Assembly: GCA_007026445.1 (NCBI GenBank)
Contig: VDMD01000019.1
Location: 434,001 to 498,000, forward strand
Direction: 5' to 3'
Length of the DNA: 64,000 nucleotides
From: Schizophyllum amplum
Taxonomy: Eukaryota > Basidiomycota > Agaricomycetes > Agaricales > Schizophyllaceae
The notes under the pieces were generated by a model, which was given only the letters and a program-made list of their open reading frames with translations, was not told the origin of the DNA and ran no database searches. Within the stretch, counting starts at the first letter, position 1; each line of letters begins with the position of its first letter. The position numbers were made by a program, and so were the translations under genes. Shown piece by piece: positions 22,599 through 35,669 of the stretch.

Positions 22599-23989
22599 CT
22601 ACAGCGTAGAGATGTCGATAACGAAGCGGAAGCGCACGTCGGATTTCTCAACACGGTCCCAGGCCTCGTTGCTGCAAGGAGGTTTAGCAAGAAATTTGAC
22701 GCAAGCGCACGAACAACATACATCTTGGACGCGGGAATGGTCTCAATCTCCGCAGTGATGCCATGCTTGGCTGCACTTCTGTCAGCGACATCGAACGATA
22801 CCTCAATATACACACGCACCGCAGAAGTCCAACATCTCCTGCGTCTCCCGGATACCACCGATGCCAGAGCCGGCTAGGCTGCGGCGGCCCATGACGACGC
22901 TGAACGCGTGCACCGACATAGGGTTCACGGGCAATCCAACCTCGACGATGCTGCCATCACGGCGGAGCAGCGACATGTACTGGTCCAGAGGAAGATTCAC
23001 GGAGACGGTGTTGAGGATAAGGTCGAAGTGGCCCTTCAAGGCGGTGAACGTCTCGGGGTCGGATGTCGCGAGGTACTTGTCGGCCCCGAGCTTGAGACCG
23101 AGGTCCTTCTTGCTGAGCGACTGGGAAAGAACAGTGACTTCGCAGCCCATCGCCCTGAGGAGGAAAAAAAATCATGTCAGTCTCCCCCGTGAGCTTTTTA
23201 TGACGGTGCCACATACTTGGCAAACTTGACGCCGACGTGGCCGAGGCCGCCGAGACCGATGATGGCGACGCGCTTGCCAGGACCGGCATTCCAGTGACGC
23301 AAAGGCGAGTACGTCGTGATGCCCGCGCCTGACGAACGGTCAATAATGACTCGTATCGTGCATTGGCATGTACTTACACAACAGCGGGGCCGCCTTGTCC
23401 AGGGGGATGCTGTCAGGGATGCGCAAGACGAAGTCCTTGTCGACGACAATCATCTGCGAGTAGCCCCCCGCAGTAGGCGTAAAGTTTGCCTTCGGGTCCT
23501 GAAACACGACGCCCTGTGAGCTCCATGCACGGGGAATCAGGCGAGCATGCGCACCTTTCCGTTGTAGGTGACGACAGTAGACGGGATGTCGCCATGGCCC
23601 GTGCAGTACTGCTCCTCGCCGTCCTTGCAGTTCTCGCAGTGGCGGCACGAGTTCACCATGCAGCCAACGCCGACGCGGTCGCCGACTCCGAACTTGGTGA
23701 CGTTCTTCCCTACGCTGCGGACAATACCTGCGATTTCGTGCCCAGTAATCATGGGGTATGGGATAGGGCCCCACTCCTGTGAACCGTATCATTGTGAGCC
23801 GTGAAAGACAGCAAGACATACGAAGCATCGACGTACCCCGTGCACGGTATGAATATCACTGTGGCAGATGCCCGCGTACTTGATGTCGATGACAACGTCG
23901 TCGTCGTCGGGAGCGCGACGCTCGATGGTAAGCGGCTGGAGCTTCTCGTTTGGGCCAGCAACGCCGTATGCTTTGATAGTGTTCGTCAT
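22599..23989 (-). CDS. Zinc-dependent alcohol dehydrogenase (cinnamyl/NADP-ADH type)
   Basis: This is a medium-chain dehydrogenase of the NADP(H)-dependent ADH/cinnamyl-alcohol-dehydrogenase class, interconverting aldehydes and alcohols. The start is [19 protein letters not shown] (23989). Catalytic zinc ligands are in [14 protein letters not shown] and MITGHEIAG, and the structural zinc cysteines in [15 protein letters not shown]. Next come [12 protein letters not shown], the Rossmann motif [21 protein letters not shown], and [22 protein letters not shown]-terminal exon after an intron ends [19 protein letters not shown] and STL at 22599. Six or so short introns are visible. All key residues and the frame are present. 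The neighbours on the same strand are a P450 and a GT2 enzyme. Confidence 0.9.
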
Positions 23990-24890
23990 ATCGAATAGGG
24001 GTGATGTTTGCGATGAAAGGCGGGGATGCAGGAGCTGAGAGTGGCATGGAGCGGTTTATATACTACACCGCTGCTGGCAGCGTCGAGCCGATATACAACA
24101 ATGGCCGTCTCGGTGGGGGCAGACCCAACCAATCCGCGCGAGAGGCCACCCGAATCGGACATGTACAAGAAAAATGCTTCACCTTACTGGCTCCTGATAT
24201 CGCCGAATCGGTGTGACTTGCATACTTAGAACTCTCGTGAAGCCTGAGAACCTACTGGTAGGGTACCTAGACTGGTTTAGCGGGAGGAGTGACCTGGCGA
24301 AGCGTAAGCAAGCACGCGTCTATGTAACTCGGGGGTCGGCCGCGGCAGCATGCCACCAGTGCCAGGTACTTACGATATAGTCAATGCCCATCGTGCGAAA
24401 GCGACTCCTGATTATTTGAAGGCTATTCGCTCGTCCGGAGTCGCAGAAGGTCACGGTCATGTCCTGGGCAGCAGGACCAGTACTTACTCCTTGGGGTTTG
24501 CTCGAGCAGCGAGTAGGAGTGACATCGCGATTTTGGCCGATTTCGCGGAAGTTGCCGGAGACAGGTGAACATGCACGTGCCCCAGCTGCACGAAATGTCG
24601 ACTCCATGGTTTCTCCACCGGTCCATGCGAAACCTGACCTTGCTCGCTACGCCCAAATTCTCGCAAGGGCGGACGAGGATCGGCACAAGTATGTGGTCTA
24701 ACTCGGTCGGACTCCTGAAGTCTGAGAGTACTAAGTAGTGAAGAAGTGAGTTTACTACTACTTACCAGTTTCATTGCTTTTCCAGTGGACGCACGAGTTC
24801 GCTTCAATCACCAGCCTAATGTGAACCTTCGCCGTTCAGTTTTAGGTGCAAATATATCGAGTTCATATAGAGCTACGACAACGTCTCAAA
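23990..24890. other. ADH promoter and intergenic region
   Basis: It contains the ADH core promoter and the probable 3' untranslated region of the P450 gene. Short frames between 24230 and 24850 show no family motif. Confidence 0.45.
24055..24062 (-). promoter_or_regulatory. TATA box of the ADH gene
   Basis: On the minus strand the sequence reads TATATAAACC about 65-70 bp before the ATG at 23989. Confidence 0.55.
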
Positions 24891-27423
24891 CTAGAGAGCC
24901 TTCGAGACAACGATAGGGAGTTGACTCTTCTGAGGCTGGTCTTTGACGAAGGCAGAGACGATGTTGCTCATGCGCCACTGCACATCCCTCTGGCTAGGTT
25001 TGAACTCGAATGCGTCCAGAAGCTCGACGAGCACGACCTCTTTGAGGATCATTAGCAAGAAACGTAAACTCAGCCTGCTTGAAAAGCTCACTCATTTCGA
25101 GCTGCGAGAATTTGAAGCCTCTGCGCGCCATGACATTGAGCACATACTTGAATCTTCAGCGGACATTACTCACATACACGCGCGACCACCGCCTAGGAAG
25201 GTCATGAGATGGCTGTAGATACCTATGGAGCGATGAGTACTTCACATTGACAGGTAAACATCGCACGTACCCGGTACATGAGCAGCAGCGACTGAGTCCG
25301 GCAGCGGCGCAAGCCAGCGTTCGGGCTTCCATTCCAAGGCGTCTTCGCCCCATATCTCGCGGCTCCGGTTGGCGTTGATGACAGAGATGATGATCGGCGT
25401 GCCTTTGGGCACAAAAACCTCGGACAGCGATTGGCCATTCACGCCAGTCACAGACGTTCCGAACGGCATAACGACGTCCTTGCGCGTCCTGTTAGATGCT
25501 TAGCTGACTTCACAGTTGTAGAAGCTGCGAGGCGTACTTGCGCAACAACTGAGGGATCGGGGGGTACCTGCGCTACGTCAGCATAGGAGGGTGAGGAAGA
25601 ACGTATTTACGAACAGGCGAAGGGTCTCGCGGCATAACGCGTCGAGATACGGAAGCGTCTCAAGCTGGTCATACGACATTCTGGCACCGTGTTCCTTCCT
25701 TGCGGCGCGTATCTCAGCGCGCAAGCGATCCTGCACATCGGGGTGGGTGGCAAGGAGATGAACCGTCCGAGATAGAGCTGAAGACGTCGTGTCCATGGCT
25801 GCGAAGATGAGTGTACTCAATGGATGTCAGATCCGCGCATATTGAGTCACAAGGTATCGCGAGCAACTCACGACATCTGCCCGAGTAACTCCTCCTCCGA
25901 GCACGGGTCGTCCGTCTTCATGTTGGCGCGGACTACATCGCGGGATCGAGCATCAGTTAACATCCGGGGCGAATTGCAGAATATGCGTACTGAGCAAGCT
26001 GATTATATCCTTGCCCTGGCCGACCTGCTTCTTGACAGCCGCGTCGCCAGCACGCAGTGCTGCGATCTTCTGCGCGTAGATCTCATTCGAGGTCTTCCAC
26101 ATGAGGTCAATCTTGTCCCGTAGGTCGTGCAGGGTAGGGGACGGGAGTATGTTGACGACCGCGCGCCGGAGCCATGCCGGGCCGATTTTGTACACCTTGG
26201 GCAAGACGTATACACGCAGAGTAAAGATGCGAAACAGGGTCGGCCTATCTCACAATAAGTTCAATCACTCATCAACCGTGGCAGTGTGCAGCAACGTACA
26301 CAAGTTCTTTCACGCTCGCGGCGTATGGGTGGGCGGGCTCGTCTGGCGTGAGGGAATCGAAGGAGTAGCCGAGGCCGCTGCGCCCGATGAGCTCCAATGC
26401 AGTGCGTCCCATCCAGTGTAGCATGTCCAGCTCGGTGGGCCCATTGGCCGTCTGTATTTCGAGCGTAGACCGAAGCTATGAAAGTATGAGTTTCCGAAAT
26501 GCGTATCTCATAGAGGAGACGTACGGCGCCGACAACATCCCAGAAAATTGGAACTAGAAGGAAGGAGTATGGCTGTCAGGACCCATAGCCGCAAGAAGTA
26601 AAGCCGCAGAGGCTCACTCATATCCCGCATGTGAGCGGTAGAGAATACGGGGTTCATGAGCTTGCGCTGCTTCTTGTGGTGATCGCCTGCAGCGAACATC
26701 AGTTGTATAAGCCTGAACAAATAAAGAGAACGCTAAGTCTGACCTAGAGTAGTCAAGAGACCTTCACCAAAGAGAATGGTATTTGCCCTATCCAATACGG
26801 TAAGACATAGTAACTTTGTATCATCCAAGGAACGCACGAAATGAAGTGAGGATGCTCTTCGTATACGTGCTGATCCTGGAAGAAGACGAAACAGTCAGCC
26901 AAGTGACAGGGATAGCAGCGCGCGCTCCACGGGCACTAACCTTGACAACCACATTGTGTAGGGCCTTTGGGTCGGCCACATAGAGCTGTCTCTCCTGTAA
27001 GCTTGCGTCAGAATATGCACATAACACGTTGAGCGCCTGACTCACTCCCAGAACTCCAGTTAACCGGACGATGGGCCCATCTTGAAATCGATGGAGTCCA
27101 TAAACTGACCCGTAGTACGCGCGGCCGAAGACGACTCACATTCGGTAGCGAGTTTGTTATGGAAGCCCCAGCCGTCCACGCTATACAGTTGTTGGAAGTT
27201 CCCTAGTGCGTTGAGCGACATGTTATTCTCTGCGATTGTTGTAGGTCCGTACGCAGCACGCACCTGTCAACAAAGACGCTAGAGCAGGGCCACGGATGTT
27301 GTCGAGCGGGCTGCGCAGCACAAAGCGGCGAAGGATTTCCCAAATAACACGAGAAACAGCAAGGATCACAAGGGCTAGAAGTGCGTTAGTGACAAACATT
27401 GTCGCACTGGGGGGAGCGCTCAT
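24891..27423 (-). CDS. Cytochrome P450 monooxygenase
   Basis: This is a membrane-anchored heme monooxygenase of a basidiomycete CYP family; the substrate is unknown. The start is MSAPPSATMFVTNALLALV with a hydrophobic N-terminal anchor, then a proline-containing hinge NIRGPALAS. Many short introns follow. Ordered motifs are WGFHNKLATE, GPIVRLTGVLG, ERQLYVADPKALHNVVVKD, HHKKQRKLMNPVFSTAHMRDM (helix C region), the I-helix FAAMDTTSSALSRTVHLLA, the K-helix ALCRETLRLF (ExxR), and EWKPERWLAPLP. The heme loop FLGGGRACM is split by an intron from GFKFSQLEM, placing the ligand cysteine correctly. The stop is at 24891. A TATA box only about 30 bp upstream suggests the second Met (27399) might be the true start. 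No broken motif was seen. Confidence 0.88.
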
Positions 27424-28600
27424 AAGGACCTACTCCTCACAATGACCGCGCTTTATATCCCAGCGTCGGCCATCGAGTTCCGCATGTAGGCTTCGATACG
27501 CTCCTGCTCCTGCGTAATCGCAGCAGCATCCGACCCGCAGCGTGAGAAGGGGCGGTCCATGGGACGTCCTATACAAGTCCTATACGTACACAAGGACCTA
27601 CGAAGCACGAGGACGCACGCCAGAGAAGCCCTGTGATCAGCGCTTCAGCTGTTTGGTATTCAATTGTATCCAGTCAGGCTTCATTCGAAACCAAGCAGCC
27701 AACCGGGACGAGATAGCCTGCAGACGAACGCTATTGAATTCAGTAGGCAGCTTACTGCAGACTCGTTGACGCACCGCTAAAAATTTTGCCGGTCGACCTG
27801 CTCAGTGGTGACGCGAGCCAGTACCGTGCGGCCTGGTGACTGGTCGTATGTACTTTGCGAGTGCCGCGGCCCGCCGGCTCTGCCGCCTAAATCATGTCCG
27901 CAAGCTGGGTTACAGCTGGCGGCGCTCGGAGCAAACTGAGTGCTTTCAACGTCAGTGAGAAAGGCACAAGAGCAGATTAGGATGACCTACATTACAGTAC
28001 TTACATCGCTTATGTATTGCGCCTATAGGAGGACAGACAGGCTGTAGTTCTGGCGCGCAGAAGGCGCTGTACATAGTGATGATGGAGGTCAAAGGGAAGT
28101 CCTCCATGCACTCGGGCGTTGCCGAACAGTGGACCCACATCCGTTTCCTACTTACCTCGTGAATGTCCCTCCATCCGCCGCGCCAAAGTCCTTTCGCAGC
28201 CACTGCCAGTTTGCGTAAAATGTGCATAGTCATACGCGCAAAGTCAGAAGTATAGTAAGGTGCGTCTATGTATGTACAACGAAGCGTAACGAACGGACGC
28301 GCGCAGCTGAAGCATGTACGCAGCAAGTCAGTCCCTCGTTCAGTAAAGTAGGCAGAGTGGTAGCGACTCTGCAAGTAGCTAAGTAACATAAGCGAGCGAG
28401 CGCAAGTACAACAACAAGTCCGGGTCCATCGTAATGTCCGGGTCTGTATGTTCGTCCGAGACGGAGTTCCAGTCAGTGCGTGAGTTATATGATGCGGGGG
28501 TGGTACGGATGAACACGTCAAGGCAGAAGGAGGTATCAATACAGATACACGTGTTTCGGTTGTAGGTCTCGTGGTATAGGGGAGGGCGGGTGATACGGGC
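27424..28600. other. Intergenic region between P450 and GT2 genes
   Basis: It holds the P450 promoter at the left. A 195-residue minus-strand frame (27952-28539) has no family motif, and cysteine/tyrosine-rich composition unlike nearby proteins, so I do not call it a gene. Confidence 0.4.
27451..27457 (-). promoter_or_regulatory. TATA box of the P450 gene
   Basis: On the minus strand GGATATAAAGCG lies about 30 bp before the first ATG of the P450 gene. Confidence 0.45.
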
Positions 28601-31600
28601 TTAGTACGAGAAGACCATGAGCCACGGGTTCAGCACGATCTGCATGCGACGTCAGTTTATGTTGCGCGCGAGGGAGCCTGACTTGGTACTCACCGGGAAC
28701 AGGATGTGGCACCCGCACACGATGCTGAGGGGGAAGATGACTGCCCAGCCCGAGCCATCGACGCGCCATGCGTAAGGGACGAGCGTTGTGCTGCAGACAA
28801 TCATGCCCGCAATGATCGCGAAAGAGACGATCATCGAGAACCAGAAGCGCTTGATGATCTTCGGGATCTCCTCAAAGAAGTTCGAGCGCTCGACCTCCTT
28901 GATCGTCGCACTCCAAGTGATGTTGTACGAGAATAGATGCGCGAGCAGGGCAACGGAGACGTGGATGGAGAGACCACCGAAGAAGAAGAAGCTGCCAGGA
29001 ACGCGTCAGTGGACTGGCAATTGAGGGATCCGAGACAAGACTCACAAGAATGGAATCCACTTGATGTTCTCCAGGAAGCCCATGATAAGCTCCTTGTTGC
29101 CCAACCGATACTGCAGCAGCGTGTAACCGACATTGCCAGACCCAAAGAACACGATTGTCGTCGCCAACCAGATCTCAAACGACGCAATGTAGAAACCGTC
29201 GACAGTGAACTGGAAACCGAGGAACACGTAGTTGATGACACCGATAGTGATGGCAGCCGCGATACCGTCTGCGAGACTATGAGCGCTATTCGCGCCAGCG
29301 ATAGCAGCGACACTCACAGTATGAGAACATATACGCCAGCATAGAAATCTTGTAGTGCAAGGGCGCGTTGCTCCAAATGAAGCGGTGGATCTGGTGCGCG
29401 ATCGGCCCCTTGCGCCACCACTGGATGAGCGGGTTGAAAAGTAGCCTGGCACAGAGGTAAGTTACCAGACGACAGCTAGGCACAAGAACTCACTCGTTGC
29501 AACCGTACGCGTACTTTTGCCAGCGGTTCAGCTCGTCGTCAACCGACAGCGACACGCCCTCCTTGAAGCCGCCCAGCGAGTAGGTGGCCCAACGAATGAT
29601 GTAGCCGCGCATCAACAAGCGAAGCGCCATGTCGAAGTCCTCAGACACGTTGCTCTCCGACCAGATCTTCTCCTTCCCGTCAGCCGGATCGATGAACGCC
29701 GCGTCCTGGATAGCCTGCCAGCGGAGGAACGCGTTGTGTCCGACGAAGGGCGCGACCTCGCCGTTCGCGGCCGCCATAGAGATACACCTGTTGATCCTGC
29801 GCGTGAAGTATGCGATGCCGTTCTCGAAGTAGTGGTGCGCGACCTGCATCACGTCGCTCTCGTGCTGGATGATGGCGACTGTCGGGCACTCGCGCATCTC
29901 GCGCGCCGCGTCGCGCAGGCAGTCCTCCGGGACGACGGTGTCGGAGTCGACGATCAGCACGATCTCGCCGATGCGCGACGCGCGCGCGTTGGCAGCCCAG
30001 GGCTTGAATCGGCGCCCGGACTCTTCGAAGGTCTCCTCGATGGCCAGCTCCAGCGCGCGCTCCTCGAGGTTCTCAGGGTTGCCCGAGTACTCGATATCGT
30101 TCTCCTTGCCGTCGCGGCCGACGTACTGCATGCCGAAGCGGGGAGGCTGGACGATAGCACCTGAGGAGTTGTATGAGTAGCTGCACATAATCACAGCTGT
30201 TGGCCAACGGACCAGTCATACCGCTGCTCTGGCTGACACCAGACATCCTGTTGGTCGCAGACGGGCGTGCCGCAGGTGGCAGGTCGCCCTCCGCGCGCGC
30301 AAGCTCCGCCAGGGTAGGTGCGGCTTCTCGCCGCTCTCGCCGTTCATGAGGCTCTCCAGAATGCGCTCAACCTTGAGGGAGAGCGAGAGACCGTAGTTCA
30401 TGTTTGAAGCCTGCATATGAGCTTCAATCATCGCTTTTAAATGGTAATCAGAAATATCTCACCTTCTTGAAGCGACCAGCGCGCATGAAGCCGGGATCGG
30501 CGCCTAATGATGATGGGTAAGTATATGTGTCGACAGATGCTTCAAAGCAACGCACCACCAGCGTCGCCCTTCTTGCGCGCATCCCAGCCGTGCCCAGGTC
30601 GTGCGACCCATCCGATGTTGTGGTTAGCGTAGAAGGCCAAACGCTCGTCACGTTCCGCTTGCGAGAGGAGCTGCGCGCTCGTCAGCCCACGTGCGATATT
30701 GTATACGAAAAAAACATACACGCAGCCCATCATCGTTCACGAAGATGGTCGAGGAACCGCCCTGGCGAGCATACGTCTGCATCGCTTTCTTGAGGGACTC
30801 AATGGACGGCGTCCTATTAGACCCATCAGCTTCTGTCCGCGATCTCGCCGGCATTCGTGACTTACAGCACGCTCTCCAAACTCTCCTTGTAGACCGGCAT
30901 CTGAATGGTGATATGCGGCAGGTTCTCGTCGACCTCCCTGTGAAAATTGTCAGAAACGGGCGCGAGCGGGAAGAACGAACGAACTCACTTGTTTGCACGG
31001 GGCTTGATCGCGCTGTAGTACAAGCTGTTCTCGTGGTAGTGCGCTACCGGGCCGATGACCATAGACACGTTCTGGATGATCTGCAACGCGAAGAAGAGCG
31101 AGATACAGAACAGTAGGGGAACCGTTGCACAGAGCGCGAAACTGGAGTAGGCGTTAGCCATGCCTTTGGCACACGGACGCGACTCACCGAATGTAGCTGT
31201 TGTCCAAGACCATCTCCTCGAGCAGGACCTTGATACCCTGGCCAATGAAGACCATGGAGAGACCCGCGGCAAGGCCGTTGTAAAGCGGTGCCCAGAGCTT
31301 GGCGGGCCGACGGCTCGCGAGAGATTCGGCGTCGTGCACGGTCGCCTGCTTCACGCCGACCTTCTTGCCGTACCAGTTGCGCTTCACCTTGACAGGCGCG
31401 GACGGCTTCTCCTTCTCGGACTGCTCGCTGCTGCTCCCGGACGCGCCGGCCTCGTTCGGCTGGAGGTTGGCGTGGCTGTAGCTGCTGCTGTCGCGCAGGG
31501 AGCCATGGCCGCCGAGCGAGCCGCCGCCACCGATGCTCGAGGAGAGGAGGCTGCTGCCTGTCGGGCGACTACGCCAGAGGAGCTTGATAAGCCGCTCCTC

Positions 31601-32287
31601 GAAGTCATTGACCGTCGGGATGATGCTTTCGAGCGAGTGTGACCAAACCACGAGCACGCGCTCGTCGCGCTGATAATGGATGGGTTAGCCTCGTGGGACG
31701 ACGATGGACATGGAACTGGGGCAACGTGTGCTCCGAAACGGCGGGGATGCGGTGGATTGTGAATTGCAATACAGCGGGCTCAGTGAGGCCGGCGATAAGG
31801 TTGGGGGTGAAGGAGATGGGCGGACGACACGAGGACTGGGGCGCGCAGGTGAAGGAAGATTGACACGCACGATAAACGCTGCACACTGCTCTTTCTCCGC
31901 ATGGGGGAGCTGCATCATCGTGTCGAGGACCTGTATACGAGTGCTCGCGTCGACGTAGAGGGAGCGCTCTCCCTCTGCGTGCTGCGCAAGCGCGGCATGC
32001 ACAGCAGCCGAGCGGACCTGCAGTCGTTGTAAGCTTATATACATTCGCCGTCGCTAAGAACGCACCTTGACTGCAACAGCAGGGTTGAGCGCGGTGACCG
32101 CTGTCTCGAACGGCTCGAGCGAGAGGTTCTCGTAGGGGAAGATGCGGAATTCGATGGGGTCCTCGTTGACACGGAGGGCTACACCGGAGGACACGTTCTC
32201 TTCGTGGGGACGGAACCAGGCGTCGCCCTGGGTCTGTTTGAAGAGCCAGTGGAGGAGGGCATCGTATCGGTCGTAGTCCATCGCCAT
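28601..32287 (-). CDS. GT2 family polysaccharide-synthase-like glycosyltransferase
   Basis: This is a large multi-pass inverting glycosyltransferase (family GT2, Glyco_trans_2_3-like), distantly related to chitin, cellulose and hyaluronan synthases; the polymer made is unknown. The start is MAMDYDRYDALLHWLFKQT (32287). An extended cytosolic N-terminal region with a serine/glycine-rich linker (SSSIGGGGSLGGHGS) follows. TM segments lie near GLAAGLSMVFIGQG and CATVPLLFCISLFFALQII. The catalytic domain has QMPVYKESLESV, GSSTIFVNDDGLRL, KKASNMNYGLSLSLK, the DxD site EIVLIVDSDTVVPEDCLRD, acceptor/base motif ESNVSEDFDMALRLL and a variant QxxRW region DELNRWQKYAYGCNE. C-terminal TM helices follow, ending MVFSY at 28601. 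The linker at about 30200-30350 does not stay in one frame: either a very short intron of 41 nt plus a one-base slip, or an unresolved splice. Confidence 0.85.
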
Positions 32288-34326
32288 CGTGCTAGGACGT
32301 TCGACCGTTGGACGAGAGAGGGGGAGTGGGGAATATGAACGAGTGACGGTGACTGTGGAGAGAAAGCAGTACAGTCGCCGTTGTCGTAAGAGGGAAAGTC
32401 CCGTCGTGAAAAATGCAGGTCGGGCTGCGTGCGAACGCCCTCGAATGACAGTTGGATGACCTCACAGGTCCCTAACATAACAATTACACCGTTGCCAGCT
32501 GTTCCTTATCAAATGTACGGTCAAACGGCGGGCAAATGCCGAGAGCTCCGTTGCTTATCGTGGCCTTCTATTCAAGATCTTCATTCGCCATGATATGAGA
32601 ACTGTATGAGAACAGGATACGCACGAAGAGGCAGTGGTCATCGACCGAAGGACGTGGGCCAGGCGAAACGACATGAGTGACAAGCTCAAGTTCGAACAAG
32701 GATGTCCAAATCAGGCAATGGTTACGCATTTGTCAACAACGTGACGCTGCGTTGATCAAATCACAATTTTCTGATGAATTTCAGGACGTGCCACGGAGCC
32801 GAGGGCGCACGTGCAACATATCGAACATCGACGGTCGACCTGCCATCGACTTTGCATCGACTACTGTCCAGCTTGCCAGACGTCGGCCTTCAGACAATGC
32901 GGGCCAAACTCCTTGTACTGCACTCTTATCACGAGAGGAGTGTAATTGGCTCGCGGCACTCGGCTGCTGTTCGGCATGGACGGAGACAGCAAGAGACAGC
33001 CAGCTGGGAAGAGCGGAGAAGCTCTATCATTTGCTGCCACAACTGCGCGGCGCGTGAAGTTGGCCCGATGGCACTGTTGGCACGCGCGCGTCGTTGACCG
33101 CCGGCGATTGCGGTACATCTGCGGCAGCTGCAATGTACTCGCTGAGGGCGAAGAGCGCGGAAAACCGCGCAGAGGCTAAGTATCTCGAAAGGTCAACGCC
33201 ACTCCATACCATCACCTTGCTTGCAAGGTTTATCTTCAAAGGTCTTATTGACCCTTCCGCGGATTCTATTTAGTACATAAGTATAAACAACCTCATTTGG
33301 ACGATCTCAGATCTCCCCGCCATCATCTGACATCGTCCATCGCTATTGTTCACCTGCCGTCAATCCCGGTCGCCGACGTTTAGCGACGCTAGCGACGTTC
33401 TGAAAGAGACATAGCAATGATAATCAGAACTCTGACTGCACTGACGACGGCGCTGGTCGAGCTACTAGCCTGCCACTCTCAGCTGCTTTCGCGCCACGAA
33501 TTCGCCTCTTGCCACTGGAGGACCTCTATTTCGCATGTGCATACTTGTGCCAAGCGATTGCGCACTGCCAATGCTGTACGTGCGCAATGCTTGTCACTCT
33601 CCTTCCCCAGCTAAACGATAATCAGCGCCAGCGACTGATCAATATGCACTTCAAGACTTGGGTGTTACTCCCGCCTCAGCCACACTGGCACTGCCGCTAC
33701 TCGCAGCTAGTCCACTATCCTCCGGACCTGCCTTGACAATTCTGTCACGTCTGCAGCTCCTCGGTCATCCCTTGTCAGACGCCAATTGAGCATGCTGTCG
33801 GGAAGACTCATCTAGATCTCCAATAGCAGCGAGGCTCCAGCGACGTCGCAGCATCCCGCCTCCTCTCGTCATCTCCTGCCGTGTCTGGCGTTAACAAGAC
33901 GTTATGCACCGAGCGACGAGCGTGTAGTACACGGTGAGTGCTCTTCAATTTGTATGTGTAGACTCTACGACTGCTCAGTGAACCTTGAGCGCTCAAGGTT
34001 CACGAGCTCGAAAATCGTGCACGCTCAACCGCCCAACCGTAGTCAAGGACGTCGCGTCGCAGCTCGCCGCCCCGCCATACCTGTCACTTCCCGTGCGTAC
34101 CAGTAGGTTGGAGTCTTTGTTGAGGTCGTTCAACGTGGACGAATCGGTGCATGCCCCCGAACAGATCTAGGACTTCTGACGCCGTGAAGATCACGACAAC
34201 TTATCCGCTCGTCGACGTTAGGCTGCTGGTGCACCTGATGCGATGAGCCACAGGCTCTGAGGGAGCTCCGCAGGCGGCGTCGCGCGGTGGTATCCTAATA
34301 ATAAAGGAAGTTTTGCCTAGTCAGCA

Positions 34327-34620
34327 GAGAAAAAGACAAGAGACAAACCCACGTGGCAAGTCAGAACGCCTGCAAGCCACGACTTCCGACGGCCCCAAAG
34401 CGCATGAGTAGATCTCAGGACGACTATATGGCCGTATATAGCAGTTATAGCACAGAAAACGAAGGTAGACGCCTGGTAGACGCCGCTCAACAACCAGCCA
34501 GCGAACCACGCGAGAGTCAAAGACAAACCACGGGTCAAGTCAACGAGAACGCCAGCAAGCCATGACTCCGACCCTCCAAGACTGCAAGGGTAAGTAGGGC
34601 TCAGAGCAATTGCACGACTA
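34327..34620. repeat. Imperfect direct duplication
   Basis: Two blocks starting near 34327 and 34515 share AAGACAAGAGACAAACCCACG-like text, AACGCCAGCAAGCCATGAC-like text and a downstream CTATAT/CTATCT segment. The spacing is about 185 bp and identity roughly 70 percent by eye. It could be a degraded mobile element or a local tandem duplication. Confidence 0.45.
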
Positions 34621-35581
34621 TCTTGATATGCGCATGCGCGCTGCTAGCCTCTGTACGAACTAGGAAGCCTCAACTGCGGGGGCCTCGGCAAACGCCGCCA
34701 CGTTCGCGTCTTGAATCTACCCGCTACCACGTTCGACTGCAAAAGCTCGCGAATGGTATATCTTGCCCTCCGCCGCCTATGCAATCCATCAGGAAGCATG
34801 TAAAATAATTAGGTGACGAGTCCTATCTAGGTCCTGTCTATCCTCCTCCTTCAGCGAGGGCAGCGAAGGCAGGGAATGCCCGATGTGAGTCGCTTATTTG
34901 CAAGCTTTCAAGTCCGCAAACGTTCAGCCTCGGACACAGCAACCTACCCATAACTCGAATACCCTGCTTGCTCAGCCCAACAGAAAGTGTGACTTTCATG
35001 AACGGGACACTCCCCTGACGGGACGTGCCAAAGGTGCGCGTGGCGCCTTCGTTGGTCTTCATTTCGCGACGATGAACCGGGGAAGGCGCGTCAAGGGCAG
35101 ATATTGATAAGCTGATACAGCGCATTGGACAGCTAGACACGGCGGCGGATGGCTCGCACACATGGGGCCTCCGCTGTTGCTCCTCGCCTCCGAACGCACG
35201 ACGCTCGCGCTCGCCGCCCGCACCATATCCGCGCCTCGCCTCGCCTCTGTGTTCACTGTGAAGCAGTGCCACCAGTGGAAAGATAGATCAGGTGATGTCA
35301 TTGAAGGTGGGTGGCTACATGCGCCGCTGGCCGCTCGCTCCCACCGCCAGGCTGCTCCCGGGTCCTTTGTCCTTAAGCACTCCAGATTCCCCGAGCTCCC
35401 CATCACCACGTACCAGGAAATTGTCAACGCGCCTCTATGTGTTCGGGTCATTCGCGCGGGAGAATACCAGGCATGAGAACGTCGTGAGGTCAACCGATAA
35501 AGCAGAAATAGGTATGCTCTCCGAATAATAGGAGGGAGGTTTACCGTGGCACCTGAGTCGGCGGCCAGTACGGGAGACACA

Positions 35582-35609
35582 GTGCAGCGCGTGCGTGCAC
35601 GCGCTGCAC
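35582..35609. repeat. Perfect 13-bp inverted repeat
   Basis: GTGCAGCGCGTGC and its exact reverse complement are separated by two bases. Confidence 0.65.
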
Positions 35610-35669
35610 CGTGTCTTTCTGTCACTCTGCTCTTCGCGTCGCTCATAGTAAGTATGTCGCAGATAGCAC

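Noticed and set aside
27952..28539. 195-residue minus-strand open frame
   Set aside because: No motif, odd cysteine/tyrosine/threonine composition and no splice or promoter signals; it lies in the P450-GT2 gap.
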